Source: Betaproteobacteria bacterium
GTDB lineage: Bacteria > Pseudomonadota > Gammaproteobacteria > Burkholderiales > Usitatibacteraceae
Assembly: GCA_016791265.1 (NCBI GenBank)
Contig: JAEUMY010000023.1
Span: 460,968 to 524,967 of the forward strand
Length of the DNA stretch: 64,000 nt
Reading direction: 5' to 3'
Numbering within the stretch: position 1 is the first letter of the stretch; every line of letters begins with the position of its first letter. This document shows, in pieces, positions 51,882-60,456 of the stretch. The position numbers and the translations under genes are program-made. The notes under the pieces were generated by a model, which worked only from the letters and a program-made list of their open reading frames with translations, was not told where the DNA came from and ran no database searches.

Positions 51882-52004
51882 GCGCTGTCGCAGACCGTTG
51901 CCCGAGGGGGCTTGCGCGCGCGGTCTCCGAGGCGTAGCGTGGCGATGTTCACTGCGGGTGCCGAGTCGGCTCTCCGCAGTGGCTCATCCGCATAGGAGGT
52001 CGCC

Positions 52005-52193
52005 ATGAAACGTCTCATGCCGCCCAGCGCATCGGTGGCGCTTGCCGCCCTGATGCTGTTCTTCTCCGGTTGCGCCAGCCTGCCCGACCTGTCCTCGCGG
52101 CGCGGGGTGGATGAGGCCAAGGTTCAGGCCATCGAGCGCGCCGCGCGAGCCAACGGCGTCACCATCCGCTGGGTGAACTATCCGGTCAAATAG
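52005..52193 (+). CDS. Small lipoprotein
   Basis: A 62-residue protein with signal segment and lipobox (VALAALMLFFSGC), then SLPDLSSRRGVDEAKVQAIERAARANGVTIRWVNYPVK. An AGGAGGT ribosome site lies 5 bp before the ATG. The family is unrecognised. Confidence 0.75.
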   Translation: MKRLMPPSASVALAALMLFFSGCASLPDLSSRRGVDEAKVQAIERAARANGVTIRWVNYPVK

Positions 52194-52205
52194 CCGCGCG
52201 CGAAG

Positions 52206-52637
52206 TCAGCGCGCAGCCAGTGCCGCGATCACCGCGACGGTCAGTCGCGACACGCAGACCAGCTTTGCGTCCTCGTTTTCGATGCGGATGTCCCACACGT
52301 GCGTGCTCTTGCCGATGTGGAGCGGGCGCACCGTCCCAGTCACCACGCCGCTGCGCACGCCACGCACGTGATTGGCGTTGATTTCCAGTCCCACGGCCGC
52401 GTTTCGCGTGGGGTCGATGCAGAGCATGCTGGCGACGCTGCCGAGTGTCTCCGCCAACGCCACCGACGCGCCGCCGTGCAGCAAACCGTAGGGTTGATGG
52501 GTGCGCGCGTCAACCGGCATCGTCGCGCGCAGGAAGTCCGCGCCAGCCTCGATGAAGTTGATGTCGATGTGACCGACCAGCGTGTTCTCGCGATACGCAT
52601 TGATGGCGTCAAGGTCGGGTGGGTGCTTCCAGATCAT
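52206..52637 (-). CDS. Hotdog-fold acyl-CoA thioesterase (PaaI/MenI-like)
   Basis: A 143-residue hotdog thioesterase with FLRATMPVDARTHQPYGLLHGGASVALAETLGS, the HGG motif being the family signature, and GLEINANHVRG. It hydrolyses acyl- or aryl-CoA; the substrate is unknown. Its ATG overlaps the queG stop, so it is co-translated after queG. Confidence 0.88.
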   Translation of the reverse strand: MIWKHPPDLDAINAYRENTLVGHIDINFIEAGADFLRATMPVDARTHQPYGLLHGGASVALAETLGSVASMLCIDPTRNAAVGLEINANHVRGVRSGVVTGTVRPLHIGKSTHVWDIRIENEDAKLVCVSRLTVAVIAALAAR

Positions 52638-53722
52638 GGTGAGTCTCCAGGTGGCGTTTGCGCGAGCGCCCAGTCGATGTGCTCGCGCACCAGATCGGTG
52701 GATTGATCGCGTGCCGCGGCGAGCGCGGCGCGAATATTCGCACGGACGGTCGCGCTCAAACCTTCGCCCCGCAGGGCATTGCCCAGCGCGACGGCGATGT
52801 TCCGCCGCCAACGTTCGTGGCCGATGCGGCGGATCGCGCTGCCTTCGGTGTGGCGCAAAAACTCAGCCTCGCTCCAAGCGAATATTCGCATCAACGTCAC
52901 ATCGTCCAACCCGTCGCGCACGCTGAAGTCGGGGACGCAGGCATCGCCCGCGTATTTGTTCCACGGGCACACGAGCTGGCAGTCGTCGCAGCCGTAGACG
53001 CGGTTGCCGATCAGCGGCCGGAATTCCACGGGGATCGCGCCCGAGAGCTCGATGGTGAGATACGAGATGCAGCGCCGCGCATCCAATTGATACGGTGCCA
53101 CGATGGCCTGAGTCGGGCAGACATCGATGCAGCGTGAACAGGTGCCGCAGTGATCCTCGACTGGCGCGTCGTAGTCCAGATTGAGATCAGTGTAGAGCTC
53201 ACCCAGAAAATAGAACGAGCCCGCGTCGCGCGCGAGCAGCAGCGTGTGCTTGCCGCGCCAGCCCAGGCCGGCGCGCTGCGCCAGCGCCACTTCCATCACC
53301 GGCGCGGAGTCGGCGAACGCGCGATGGCGAAACGGCCCGATCTCTGACGCGATTCGCTCCGCGAGCTTCTTAAGACGCTGCCGCATCACCTTGTGATAGT
53401 CGCGGCCCAACGCATAGCGCGAGATGAACGCCGCCTCGGGGTCGCGCATCACCGCCCAGCTTTCCTTCGCGCCGACGGGGCGATAGTTGAGACGCACGCT
53501 GATGACGCTGACCGTGCCAGGCACCAGCGCCTGCGGCCGCGCGCGCGCGGCGCCGTGGCGTTCGAAGTACGCCATCTCGCCATGCCGGCCTTGGGCCATC
53601 CAGTCCAGCAGCAACGCTTCTTCCTCGGCGAGATCGACTCCGGTGATGCCGACCGCATTGAATCCCAGCTCGCGGCCCCACTCCCGAATGGAGGCGGACA
53701 GTTGACTCGGCGATTCACGCAT
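52634..53722 (-). CDS. queG: Epoxyqueuosine reductase QueG
   Basis: A 362-residue cobalamin- and Fe-S-dependent enzyme for the last step of queuosine synthesis on tRNA. Two 4Fe-4S motifs are present: CGTCSRCIDVCPT and CDDCQLVCPW with NKYAGD. The C-terminal HEAT-like part (RRNIAVALGNAL) is present. Two exact palindrome copies fall in its 3' third. ATG at 53722 fits the family start MRESPSQLSASIREWGRELG. Confidence 0.93.
   Translation of the reverse strand: MRESPSQLSASIREWGRELGFNAVGITGVDLAEEEALLLDWMAQGRHGEMAYFERHGAARARPQALVPGTVSVISVRLNYRPVGAKESWAVMRDPEAAFISRYALGRDYHKVMRQRLKKLAERIASEIGPFRHRAFADSAPVMEVALAQRAGLGWRGKHTLLLARDAGSFYFLGELYTDLNLDYDAPVEDHCGTCSRCIDVCPTQAIVAPYQLDARRCISYLTIELSGAIPVEFRPLIGNRVYGCDDCQLVCPWNKYAGDACVPDFSVRDGLDDVTLMRIFAWSEAEFLRHTEGSAIRRIGHERWRRNIAVALGNALRGEGLSATVRANIRAALAAARDQSTDLVREHIDWALAQTPPGDSP
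52730..52741. repeat. Iterated palindrome, copy 17
   Basis: queG, ANIR; C/A flanks. Confidence 0.95.
52878..52889. repeat. Iterated palindrome, copy 18
   Basis: queG, RIFA, only 148 bp from copy 17; A/A flanks. Confidence 0.95.
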
Positions 53723-53870
53723 GGTGTGCCGGGATTGGCGCCACACTCGCACGGTGAGCTGGGTGGGCGGATTGGTTGAAGCGGATCAATTCACTCTCCT
53801 CGGACAAGCAGCGCATCATGCCACGCGGTCCACGCTACCATTCGGCTCCGTCCGTGTTGATGCCTCGCAC

Positions 53871-54368
53871 ATGCAATTCACCCTTTCCGATTCCACCGCC
53901 ACCGAAGCCCTGGGCGCCGCGTTGGCGCCCTGCCTCGTGCCAGGACTCGTCGTTTTCCTCTCTGGCGACCTCGGTGCCGGGAAGACCACGCTTACTCGCG
54001 GGCTACTCCGCGCGCTGGGGGTGACAGGCCGGGTCAAGAGTCCGACCTATTCTCTTGTTGAAGTTTATGCAGTTTCTAGCTTAAACTTGTATCACTTTGA
54101 TTTTTATCGGTTCAGTGAATCCAGTGAATGGTCGGACGCGGGTTTTCGCGATCTCTTCGGGGGCAACAACGTGTGCCTCGTCGAATGGCCGGAAAAAGCG
54201 GCAGGACAACTGCCCCCGCCAGATCTCACTGTCCGCCTGGACCACGTCGCTGATCACCGCCGCGCGACGCTCGACGCCAGTTCAGAAGCAGGCCAAAGAT
54301 GTCTAGCCGCGCTTTCGGACCGTCCTCTCTTGGCGCGCACTTTGCGGCCCGATTACTCCGCGTCCTGA
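53871..54368 (+). CDS. tsaE: tRNA threonylcarbamoyladenosine biosynthesis ATPase TsaE
   Basis: A 165-residue P-loop protein with GDLGAGKTTLTRGLLRALG (Walker A), VKSPTYSLVEVY, YHFDFYR and LVEWPEKA. It acts with TsaB/TsaD in t6A37 synthesis. It overlaps amiC by 70 bp, a larger overlap than usual; the C-terminal residues (about 145-165) are beyond the family core. Confidence 0.92.
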   Translation: MQFTLSDSTATEALGAALAPCLVPGLVVFLSGDLGAGKTTLTRGLLRALGVTGRVKSPTYSLVEVYAVSSLNLYHFDFYRFSESSEWSDAGFRDLFGGNNVCLVEWPEKAAGQLPPPDLTVRLDHVADHRRATLDASSEAGQRCLAALSDRPLLARTLRPDYSAS

Positions 54369-55720
54369 TTTGCGCCGCGCTGCTCGCCGTCACGCCTGCG
54401 TGGGCGGCCGTGTCCCTCATCGCGACTCGCGTCTGGCCCGCCGCCGAATACACCCGCGTCACGTTCGAGGCCAGACAGCCGGTCAAATTCCAGATGCAGG
54501 TGCTGAAGGACCCGGAGCGCCTCGTCGTGGACCTCGAAGGCGTTGAGCTGACCGCCGAACTGACCGACCTCGCCCGGCGAGTCGGCGAGAACGACCCCTA
54601 CATCAAGAGTGTGCGCGTCGGCCGCTTCAAGCCCACTGTGGTGCGCGTCGTCTTCGATCTCAAGGCCGACGTGAAGCCCGGCATTTTCGCGCTGGCACCC
54701 GCGGGTGAATACAAGCACCGTGTCGTGCTGGATATTTATCCGCTAAATCCGATCGAGCCGCCCGACCCGTTGCTGGCGCTCATCAACAACACCGAAGCGA
54801 ACCGCGATACCGAGGCCGCGCAAAAGCCCTCGCTCGCACTCAAATCCGAAACCGAATTGAAGGATGCGCCCCCGATCAACGCGCCACCCGAGGGTAAACC
54901 CTCCGTGAAGACAGAGCCGGCACCGCAGTCAAAATCACCGGCCGTCCAAGCGGAGTCCCCTCAGCAGAAGCCCCAGCGGGGGAAGAAGCCAGGGGTGGCG
55001 CGTTTGATCACTGTTGTCGTCGATGCCGGCCACGGCGGCGAGGACCCTGGCGCCCGCGGGCGCAAAGGCACCAAAGAAAAGGACATCACGCTCACGATAG
55101 CCAAACGGGTGAAAACGATGATCGACGCCGAGCCCGGCATGCGCGCCGTGCTGACCCGCGATGGCGACTACTTCGTCGCGCTGCATGATCGCGTCGCCAA
55201 GGCACGCAAGGCGCAGGCCGACATCTTCGTATCCATCCATGCGGATGCCTTCCTTCAGCCGCGCGCCAACGGCTCATCGGTCTTTGCGCTCTCCGAACGG
55301 GGGGCGACGTCCGTGGCGGCCCGCTGGCTTGCGCAGCGCGAGAACGAGGCCGATCTCATCGGCGGCGTGAACCTCGACGTGAAGGACCCCTACCTCGCCA
55401 AGACCCTGCTGGACCTGTCGCAGACCGCCACGATCAATGACAGTCTGAAGCTTGGCAAAGCCGTGCTGGGTGAAATGGGTGAGATCAACCGGCTGCACAA
55501 GTCCCATGTCGAGCAGGCCGGTTTCGCCGTGTTGAAGGCGCCCGACATTCCGTCCATCCTGGTCGAGACGGCCTTCATCTCGAATCCCGAGGAAGAGAAG
55601 AAGCTCAACGATCCCAAGTATCAGGACAAGATGGCCGATGCCATCGTGTCGGGCATCAAGAGCTACTTCGCCAAGAATCCGGCGCTGTCGCGTCAGACGA
55701 CGGTGGCGGCGATCAAGTAG
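54299..55720 (+). CDS. amiC: N-acetylmuramoyl-L-alanine amidase AmiC
   Basis: A 473-residue periplasmic amidase. The signal peptide ends near PAWAA, and an AMIN domain (about 40-145; VTFEARQPVKFQMQVL) targets it to the septum. A Pro/Lys linker (about 165-230) precedes the zinc amidase_3 domain: VVDAGHGGEDPGARG, SIHADAF and catalytic Glu in ILVETAFISNPEEE. It cleaves peptidoglycan side chains during cell separation. The tsaE-amiC pairing is common. Confidence 0.94.
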   Translation: MSSRAFGPSSLGAHFAARLLRVLICAALLAVTPAWAAVSLIATRVWPAAEYTRVTFEARQPVKFQMQVLKDPERLVVDLEGVELTAELTDLARRVGENDPYIKSVRVGRFKPTVVRVVFDLKADVKPGIFALAPAGEYKHRVVLDIYPLNPIEPPDPLLALINNTEANRDTEAAQKPSLALKSETELKDAPPINAPPEGKPSVKTEPAPQSKSPAVQAESPQQKPQRGKKPGVARLITVVVDAGHGGEDPGARGRKGTKEKDITLTIAKRVKTMIDAEPGMRAVLTRDGDYFVALHDRVAKARKAQADIFVSIHADAFLQPRANGSSVFALSERGATSVAARWLAQRENEADLIGGVNLDVKDPYLAKTLLDLSQTATINDSLKLGKAVLGEMGEINRLHKSHVEQAGFAVLKAPDIPSILVETAFISNPEEEKKLNDPKYQDKMADAIVSGIKSYFAKNPALSRQTTVAAIK

Positions 55721-55731
55721 TCGCTGACCAC

Positions 55732-55743
55732 GCGAATATTCGC
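55732..55743. repeat. Iterated palindrome, copy 19
   Basis: Fills the 30-bp gap between convergent amiC and the membrane protein gene; C/A flanks. Confidence 0.95.
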
Positions 55744-55750
55744 AGGCCCC

Positions 55751-56512
55751 TCACGCCCGAGGGCGCAGTAACAGCCACTTCGCGACGCCTTGAACGGCCA
55801 ATGCGGCCACGATCGCCGCGGCGAACGACGCCCCAATCCCCCAAGGCGCCAGCGTCAACGCCAACACCACGCAAAAGGTGATGAACGCGTAAAAGCCGGC
55901 AGCCATGCCGCGCAAGAGCTGCGTGGTGAAGGCAGCGCCGGCATGCCGGTGGCTGAATACAGCCAGCACCGTGCCCAGCACGGGAAACATCGCGACCAAG
56001 CCAGACAGTCGCGGCCCGAGCGAAGACGCGAACCACGTTGCCAGAAACACGAGCGTCGCACCGGCGACCATACGCACCGCGAGTTCCGACCTCGGCATCG
56101 GGCCGGGCGACATGGATGCTTCGACGTCTGGGAAGAGCTTCGGCGCGACGACGACCAGCGCCAGGCTCATCAATGCCGCGACCATCACGCCGGGCGCCAG
56201 CCAGGCGAGCACTGCTACGGTCAGAAAATACGCGACGGCGGCGGCAAGCAGACAGAGCGGCCAGCGGTGCTTCGTCGCGGCCCACGAATACGCCGCGCTG
56301 AACACGATGGAGCCGCACACGGCCGATGCGGTCGCCACGGCGGCTTCCGCGGCAAAGGGCGCGCCTTGCTCCCGCGCCATGAAAAACAGAATCGGTCCCG
56401 CCACCACCGGCAGGCCTGACAGCCAACCCGCGATGGCCGGCCCCCAGCGCTGCCCGGCCAGTGAAATGCCGAGGATAAACGCCGGCACGATGGCCAGCTT
56501 CAACACCAGCAT
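55751..56512 (-). CDS. Hypothetical membrane protein next to the ThDP enzyme
   Basis: A 253-residue very hydrophobic protein with about eight membrane helices (MLVLKLAIVPAFILGISLAG at the start, SGLPVVAGPILFFMAREQGAPFAAEAA). I recognise no transporter signature. ATG at 56512 lies 5 bp after the stop of the acetolactate-synthase-like gene, so the two are one operon. A longer open frame continues upstream through the antisense of that gene but is an artefact. Confidence 0.78.
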   Translation of the reverse strand: MLVLKLAIVPAFILGISLAGQRWGPAIAGWLSGLPVVAGPILFFMAREQGAPFAAEAAVATASAVCGSIVFSAAYSWAATKHRWPLCLLAAAVAYFLTVAVLAWLAPGVMVAALMSLALVVVAPKLFPDVEASMSPGPMPRSELAVRMVAGATLVFLATWFASSLGPRLSGLVAMFPVLGTVLAVFSHRHAGAAFTTQLLRGMAAGFYAFITFCVVLALTLAPWGIGASFAAAIVAALAVQGVAKWLLLRPRA

Positions 56513-56517
56513 GGCGC

Positions 56518-58206
56518 TCACTGCGTCTGAGCGGCCTTGCGCATCGAGTCGAGGGTCGCGGTCGGTGTGATGGCCTGCGGATCGATGCGAAGCTCCAGCA
56601 GTGCCGGACCTTTGCCCGCACGCGTGTGGGCGAGTGCGCGGTCGAAGGCGGGGGCGAACTGGCGGGTGTCTTCGACCGCCTCGCCCATCGCGCCGAATGC
56701 GCGCGCGTAGGCGGCGAAATCGGGATTGACGAGATCCGTGCCCTGCACGCGCGCCGGATACGTCTTCTCCTGATGCATGCGGATGGTGCCGTACATGCCA
56801 TTGTTGATGACCAGAAAAATCGCGCCCGCGTTGTATTGAACGGCGGTCGCGAGTTCCTGGCCGTTCATGAGGAAACAGCCGTCGCCGGCGAAGCAGATGA
56901 CATCGCGCGCCGGCGTGACGATCTTGGCGGCCACGGCGGCGGGCGTGCCGTAACCCATCGCGCCGGACGTGGGGGCGAGCTGCGTCTTGAAGCCCCGGAA
57001 GCGGTAGTAGCGATGCAGCCACGTCGCGTAGTTGCCCGCGCCGTTGGTCATGATGGCGTCTGCGGGCAGTGTGGCGTTGAGGTGCTTTATCACCTCGAAC
57101 ATCTGGACCTTGCCCGGGGTGGTGACCGGCGCCTGCCAGGCTTCGTAGTCGGCACGCGCGCTTTGCGAATATTCGCGATAGGCGTCCTTCCCCAGTTTCA
57201 CCAGGTCCAGCATCGCGACGAACTCGGGCATGCCGGCGTTGATGAGGCGCTCGCCCTGATAGACACGGCCCAGCTCGCTGGCGCCGGCGTGGACGTGAAT
57301 GAGCTTCTGCTGCGGCACAGGGATGTCCAACAGCGTGTAGCCGCTGGTCGTCATTTCGCCCAGGCGCGGGCCGAGCACCAGCAGGACATCGGCGTCCTTG
57401 ACGCGCGCGGCCAGCTTCGGGTTGATGCCGATTCCCACGTCGCCGCAATACAGCGGATGGTTGTTGTCGAAGCAATCCTGGAAGCGGAACGCGCATGCCA
57501 CGGGCAGTTGCGAATATTCGCACCAGCGCGTGAATTGCTCGCGCGCTTCGTTCGTCCAGCCGCTGCCACCGAGGATCGCCAGCGGCTTTTTCGCACCGGC
57601 GAGCAGCGCTTGCAGATGCTGCATCTGTGCCGCCGAAGGGCTTGCCTGCACCACGGGCGCCTTGCGAATATTCGCAGGGGCTGTCGCCGTGGTCAGCATG
57701 TCTTCCGGCAGGGCCAGCACCACCGGCCCCTTGCGCCCTGACTGCGCGACATGGAACGCATGGCTCACGTACTCCGCCACGCGATCGGCGCGATCGATCT
57801 GACCCACCCACTTGGCCAGCGGGCCGAACATCTGGCGGTAATCCACTTCCTGGAAGGCTTCACGGTCGGTGCAATCGCTCCCGATCTGGCCGATGAAGAG
57901 AATCATCGGCGTTGAATCCTGGAACGCGGTATGCACGCCGATAGAGGCGTTGGTGGCGCCGGGACCGCGCGTGACCATGCAGATGCCGGGCTTGCCGGTG
58001 AGCTTGCCGTAGGCCTCGGCCATGTTGGCCGCCCCCCCTTCCTGGCGGCAAACGATGGTCTTGATGCGGCCGTTCACATCATGCAGGCCATCCAGCACGG
58101 CGAGATAGCTTTCGCCGGGCACGCAGAACACGTGATCAACATCTTGGGAGAGCAGGGTATCGACCAGAACGTGGCCGGCAAGTCGGGTGGGATTGGCGGA
58201 GTGCAT
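56518..58206 (-). CDS. Thiamine-diphosphate-dependent acetolactate-synthase-like enzyme
   Basis: A 562-residue enzyme with three ThDP-family domains: PYR (CVPGESYLAVLDGLHDV and catalytic Glu in VCRQEGGAANMAEAYGKLTG), central Rossmann-like (about 190-335) and PP with GDGCFLMNGQELATAVQYNA...NNGMYG for Mg/ThDP. It is annotated as an acetolactate synthase catalytic subunit-like protein, but no regulatory subunit or ilv gene is nearby, so the true 2-oxoacid substrate is open. It contains three exact palindrome copies, the most of any gene here. Confidence 0.88.
   Translation of the reverse strand: MHSANPTRLAGHVLVDTLLSQDVDHVFCVPGESYLAVLDGLHDVNGRIKTIVCRQEGGAANMAEAYGKLTGKPGICMVTRGPGATNASIGVHTAFQDSTPMILFIGQIGSDCTDREAFQEVDYRQMFGPLAKWVGQIDRADRVAEYVSHAFHVAQSGRKGPVVLALPEDMLTTATAPANIRKAPVVQASPSAAQMQHLQALLAGAKKPLAILGGSGWTNEAREQFTRWCEYSQLPVACAFRFQDCFDNNHPLYCGDVGIGINPKLAARVKDADVLLVLGPRLGEMTTSGYTLLDIPVPQQKLIHVHAGASELGRVYQGERLINAGMPEFVAMLDLVKLGKDAYREYSQSARADYEAWQAPVTTPGKVQMFEVIKHLNATLPADAIMTNGAGNYATWLHRYYRFRGFKTQLAPTSGAMGYGTPAAVAAKIVTPARDVICFAGDGCFLMNGQELATAVQYNAGAIFLVINNGMYGTIRMHQEKTYPARVQGTDLVNPDFAAYARAFGAMGEAVEDTRQFAPAFDRALAHTRAGKGPALLELRIDPQAITPTATLDSMRKAAQTQ
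57165..57176. repeat. Iterated palindrome, copy 20
   Basis: ThDP enzyme gene, REYSQ; T/G flanks. Confidence 0.95.
57510..57521. repeat. Iterated palindrome, copy 21
   Basis: ThDP enzyme gene, CEYSQ; T/A flanks. Confidence 0.95.
57664..57675. repeat. Iterated palindrome, copy 22
   Basis: ThDP enzyme gene, ANIR; T/A flanks, 154 bp from copy 21. Confidence 0.95.
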
Positions 58207-58295
58207 GAGTGAGTGGATGAGGATGAGGTGTTGCGAAAACGGGTAGACGGTTCAGCCCACCCAAGGAGGCGTATTTTCGCCGATTCGCGCAAAAC

Positions 58296-58934
58296 CTACC
58301 GAAGCAGCGGCGTCACCACAGCCGCCATCTTCGCCCCGAGTGCGACATGCGCGGCCGCGTCAAGGTGAACGCCGTCGACCGTGCTGGCCGTGACCACCGT
58401 GCCGGCATCGAAGAACGGGCAGTCAAGTTCGGCCGCGAGCGCCGAGTAGGCAGCGGCCAAGCCCACGCACTTCAATTCGCCACCTGCGAACTTGGGCGCG
58501 ATGGTGCCGGCCGGGCGGGTGATCGCAGGCGGACACACGATCAGCACTTGAGGCACGGGCATGCCCGGCTCGATGGGCGCCTCGCGAATCGCCTTGACCA
58601 GCCGCGCCATGCCGCGTGACGCATGCCAGGCGTTGTGCGGATGCATGGATTGAAAGTCATTCGTCCCCAGCATGACAATGACCAGCGCGAGCGGCGAGTG
58701 TTTCTCGATGGTCTGGCCCAGCTCATGGAGTCCATTGCGGCCGGGCAGGAAGGGGTCGTCGAAGACCGTGCGCCGGCCATTCAGGCAGTCCTCCAGCACG
58801 CGAATATTCGCAGTGTGGGCGGCGAGCCCTCGCTCCAGCACCGTGGGCCAGCGCACACCAAACGGGTGCCGCTCGCGCGTGCCGGGATGGATGCCCCAGG
58901 ACAGTGAGTCACCGTAAACCAGTACGTGCCGCAT
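58296..58934 (-). CDS. SGNH/GDSL-family hydrolase
   Basis: A 212-residue esterase or arylesterase with GDSLSWG (Ser nucleophile, about 10), block III GTNDF and block V DGVHLDAAAH (Asp/His). No signal peptide, so it is cytoplasmic. ATG at 58934 has GAAAGGG upstream. The substrate is unknown. It is divergent from the DUF4397 lipoprotein gene. Confidence 0.9.
   Translation of the reverse strand: MRHVLVYGDSLSWGIHPGTRERHPFGVRWPTVLERGLAAHTANIRVLEDCLNGRRTVFDDPFLPGRNGLHELGQTIEKHSPLALVIVMLGTNDFQSMHPHNAWHASRGMARLVKAIREAPIEPGMPVPQVLIVCPPAITRPAGTIAPKFAGGELKCVGLAAAYSALAAELDCPFFDAGTVVTASTVDGVHLDAAAHVALGAKMAAVVTPLLR
58800..58811. repeat. Iterated palindrome, copy 23
   Basis: GDSL hydrolase gene, ANIR; C/A flanks. 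Confidence 0.95.
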
Positions 58935-59013
58935 GCGCGTCCCTTTCCGTCGTTGGATCGTCGCGCCGATTCTCCCACGCGCGGGTAGGGCGGAAGCGGT
59001 GGGGCGCTTCGGG

Positions 59014-59019
59014 TAAAAT
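59014..59019 (+). promoter_or_regulatory. Possible -10 box of the DUF4397 gene
   Basis: TAAAAT in the context GGGTAAAATCC lies 58 bp before the chosen start. No convincing -35 box is seen. Confidence 0.3.
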
Positions 59020-59076
59020 CCGCGCTTACGCTTCACTTTGCGCTTCATTCACCTACTGTTACGGTTGGGACTCAAC

Positions 59077-60399
59077 TTGAATACATCGACACGTGCCTGC
59101 GGCGCCTGGCTTGCCCGCGCCGGGCTTTCTCTCCATTCTCTGATTGGCGCGGCCACGATCGCGCTGCTCTTCACCGGCTGCACCGCCGAGGGCCAGAAGC
59201 AGAACATCGCCAAGGTCCGTGTGTTCAACGCCGTGTTCGCGTCTCCCGGCGTGAAAGTCTCGGTGCCGGAGAAGGAGCTGGCCAACGGCCTCGCATACGA
59301 AGGCCGAACCGGCTATGTGGATTTGACGAGCGGCGTGATCCCCTTCACCGTCACCAGCGCGAGTGGCGAAAAGCTGGCGGAAGCGAACTTCACCCTGGGC
59401 AACGAGCGTCCGGCGACCTTTGTCGTCACTGGCATCGGCACCACCTTGGGTGGCCTGCTGTTCGACGACCAGGTCAGCCCGCCGCAGGACGGGCGTGTTC
59501 GCGTGCGCTTCGCTCATGCCGCGTCGGGCGTGATTCCGCTGGATGCCTACCTCACGAGACCGGCCGACGACATCGCGACCCTGTTTCCGACCTATTCCGC
59601 GCAGCTTGGGTTGTTCACCAATTTCTCCGAGTTCAATGCCGACACCTACATCCTGCGCATGACGATCAGCGGCACCAAGGACGTGGTGTACCAATCCGAT
59701 CCCATCGTGATGGCGAGCCGGGAGATGCTGACGCTGCTCGCCTACTCCAGCGGCAGCAACCGCATGGTGACGGCGGCGAAGCTTTCGCATGGTTCGGACG
59801 GCGCCATCACCACGCTGCCCACCAAGGTCGCGCGCGTGCGGGTGGCGAACGCGGTGACCGCACCCATCGACGTGTTGCTGGACGCCGTGTCCCAGAGCAC
59901 CAACATCGCCCAGGCCGCGTACTCGAATGGTTTCAATGCGACGGGCGGCGCGCCCCGCACGCTCCGCATCGACGCCAATGCGACCGCCGGCACGCCGCTC
60001 GCCAGCGGCGCGTTCACCTTCACGCCGGGCCGCGACTACACCATCCTCGCGATGGGTTCCGGCACGTCGGCGACGCTGACCCAATTTCTCGACAATTCGC
60101 TCAGCGCCACGGGTGGGACACGCATCCGCATGCGGCTCATCAACGCCGTCATCGGCGGCGAAGCGGCGGAGCTGAAGCTCGGCACGACGCTGCTGTCCAC
60201 CGCCGCGCCGGGTGCTGCGGGCGCTTACAGCGAATTCGATGTCGGCACATTCGATCTCACCGTGACCGGCACCGGCACAGGGGCGTCGTACTTCTCCCTG
60301 CCGCAGCGCGTCTACACCGCGGCCGAGTACAACATCCGCTATGCCGTGCTGGTCACCGGCACGCCCGGCGACATCAAGGCGGCGGTGGTCGCTGAGTGA
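59077..60399 (+). CDS. DUF4397 domain lipoprotein
   Basis: A 440-residue exported protein. The TTG at 59077 follows GGGA by 7 bp and gives a signal segment ending in lipobox LLFTGC. Two DUF4397-like beta-domains follow (about 45-245 and 250-440), starting with KVRVFNAVFASPGVKVSVP and ARVRVANAVTAPIDVLLDA. The function is unknown; it is probably an outer-membrane or surface beta-protein. A TTG at 59038 would add 13 residues. Confidence 0.8.
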   Translation: MNTSTRACGAWLARAGLSLHSLIGAATIALLFTGCTAEGQKQNIAKVRVFNAVFASPGVKVSVPEKELANGLAYEGRTGYVDLTSGVIPFTVTSASGEKLAEANFTLGNERPATFVVTGIGTTLGGLLFDDQVSPPQDGRVRVRFAHAASGVIPLDAYLTRPADDIATLFPTYSAQLGLFTNFSEFNADTYILRMTISGTKDVVYQSDPIVMASREMLTLLAYSSGSNRMVTAAKLSHGSDGAITTLPTKVARVRVANAVTAPIDVLLDAVSQSTNIAQAAYSNGFNATGGAPRTLRIDANATAGTPLASGAFTFTPGRDYTILAMGSGTSATLTQFLDNSLSATGGTRIRMRLINAVIGGEAAELKLGTTLLSTAAPGAAGAYSEFDVGTFDLTVTGTGTGASYFSLPQRVYTAAEYNIRYAVLVTGTPGDIKAAVVAE

Positions 60400-60415
60400 C
60401 ACCTGCCGGGAGCAC

Positions 60416-60444
60416 AAAAAAGGGCGGCATGGCCGCCCTTTTTT
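60416..60444. terminator. Bidirectional intrinsic terminator
   Basis: The stem AAAAAAGGGCGGC/GCCGCCCTTTTTT with a 3-nt loop lies between two convergent genes. Confidence 0.92.
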
Positions 60445-60456
60445 GTTGCCGCCGGT

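Noticed and set aside
55751..57811. 686-codon minus-strand frame
   Set aside because: Only its last 253 codons (from 56512) are the membrane protein; the rest reads the ThDP enzyme gene in the wrong frame.
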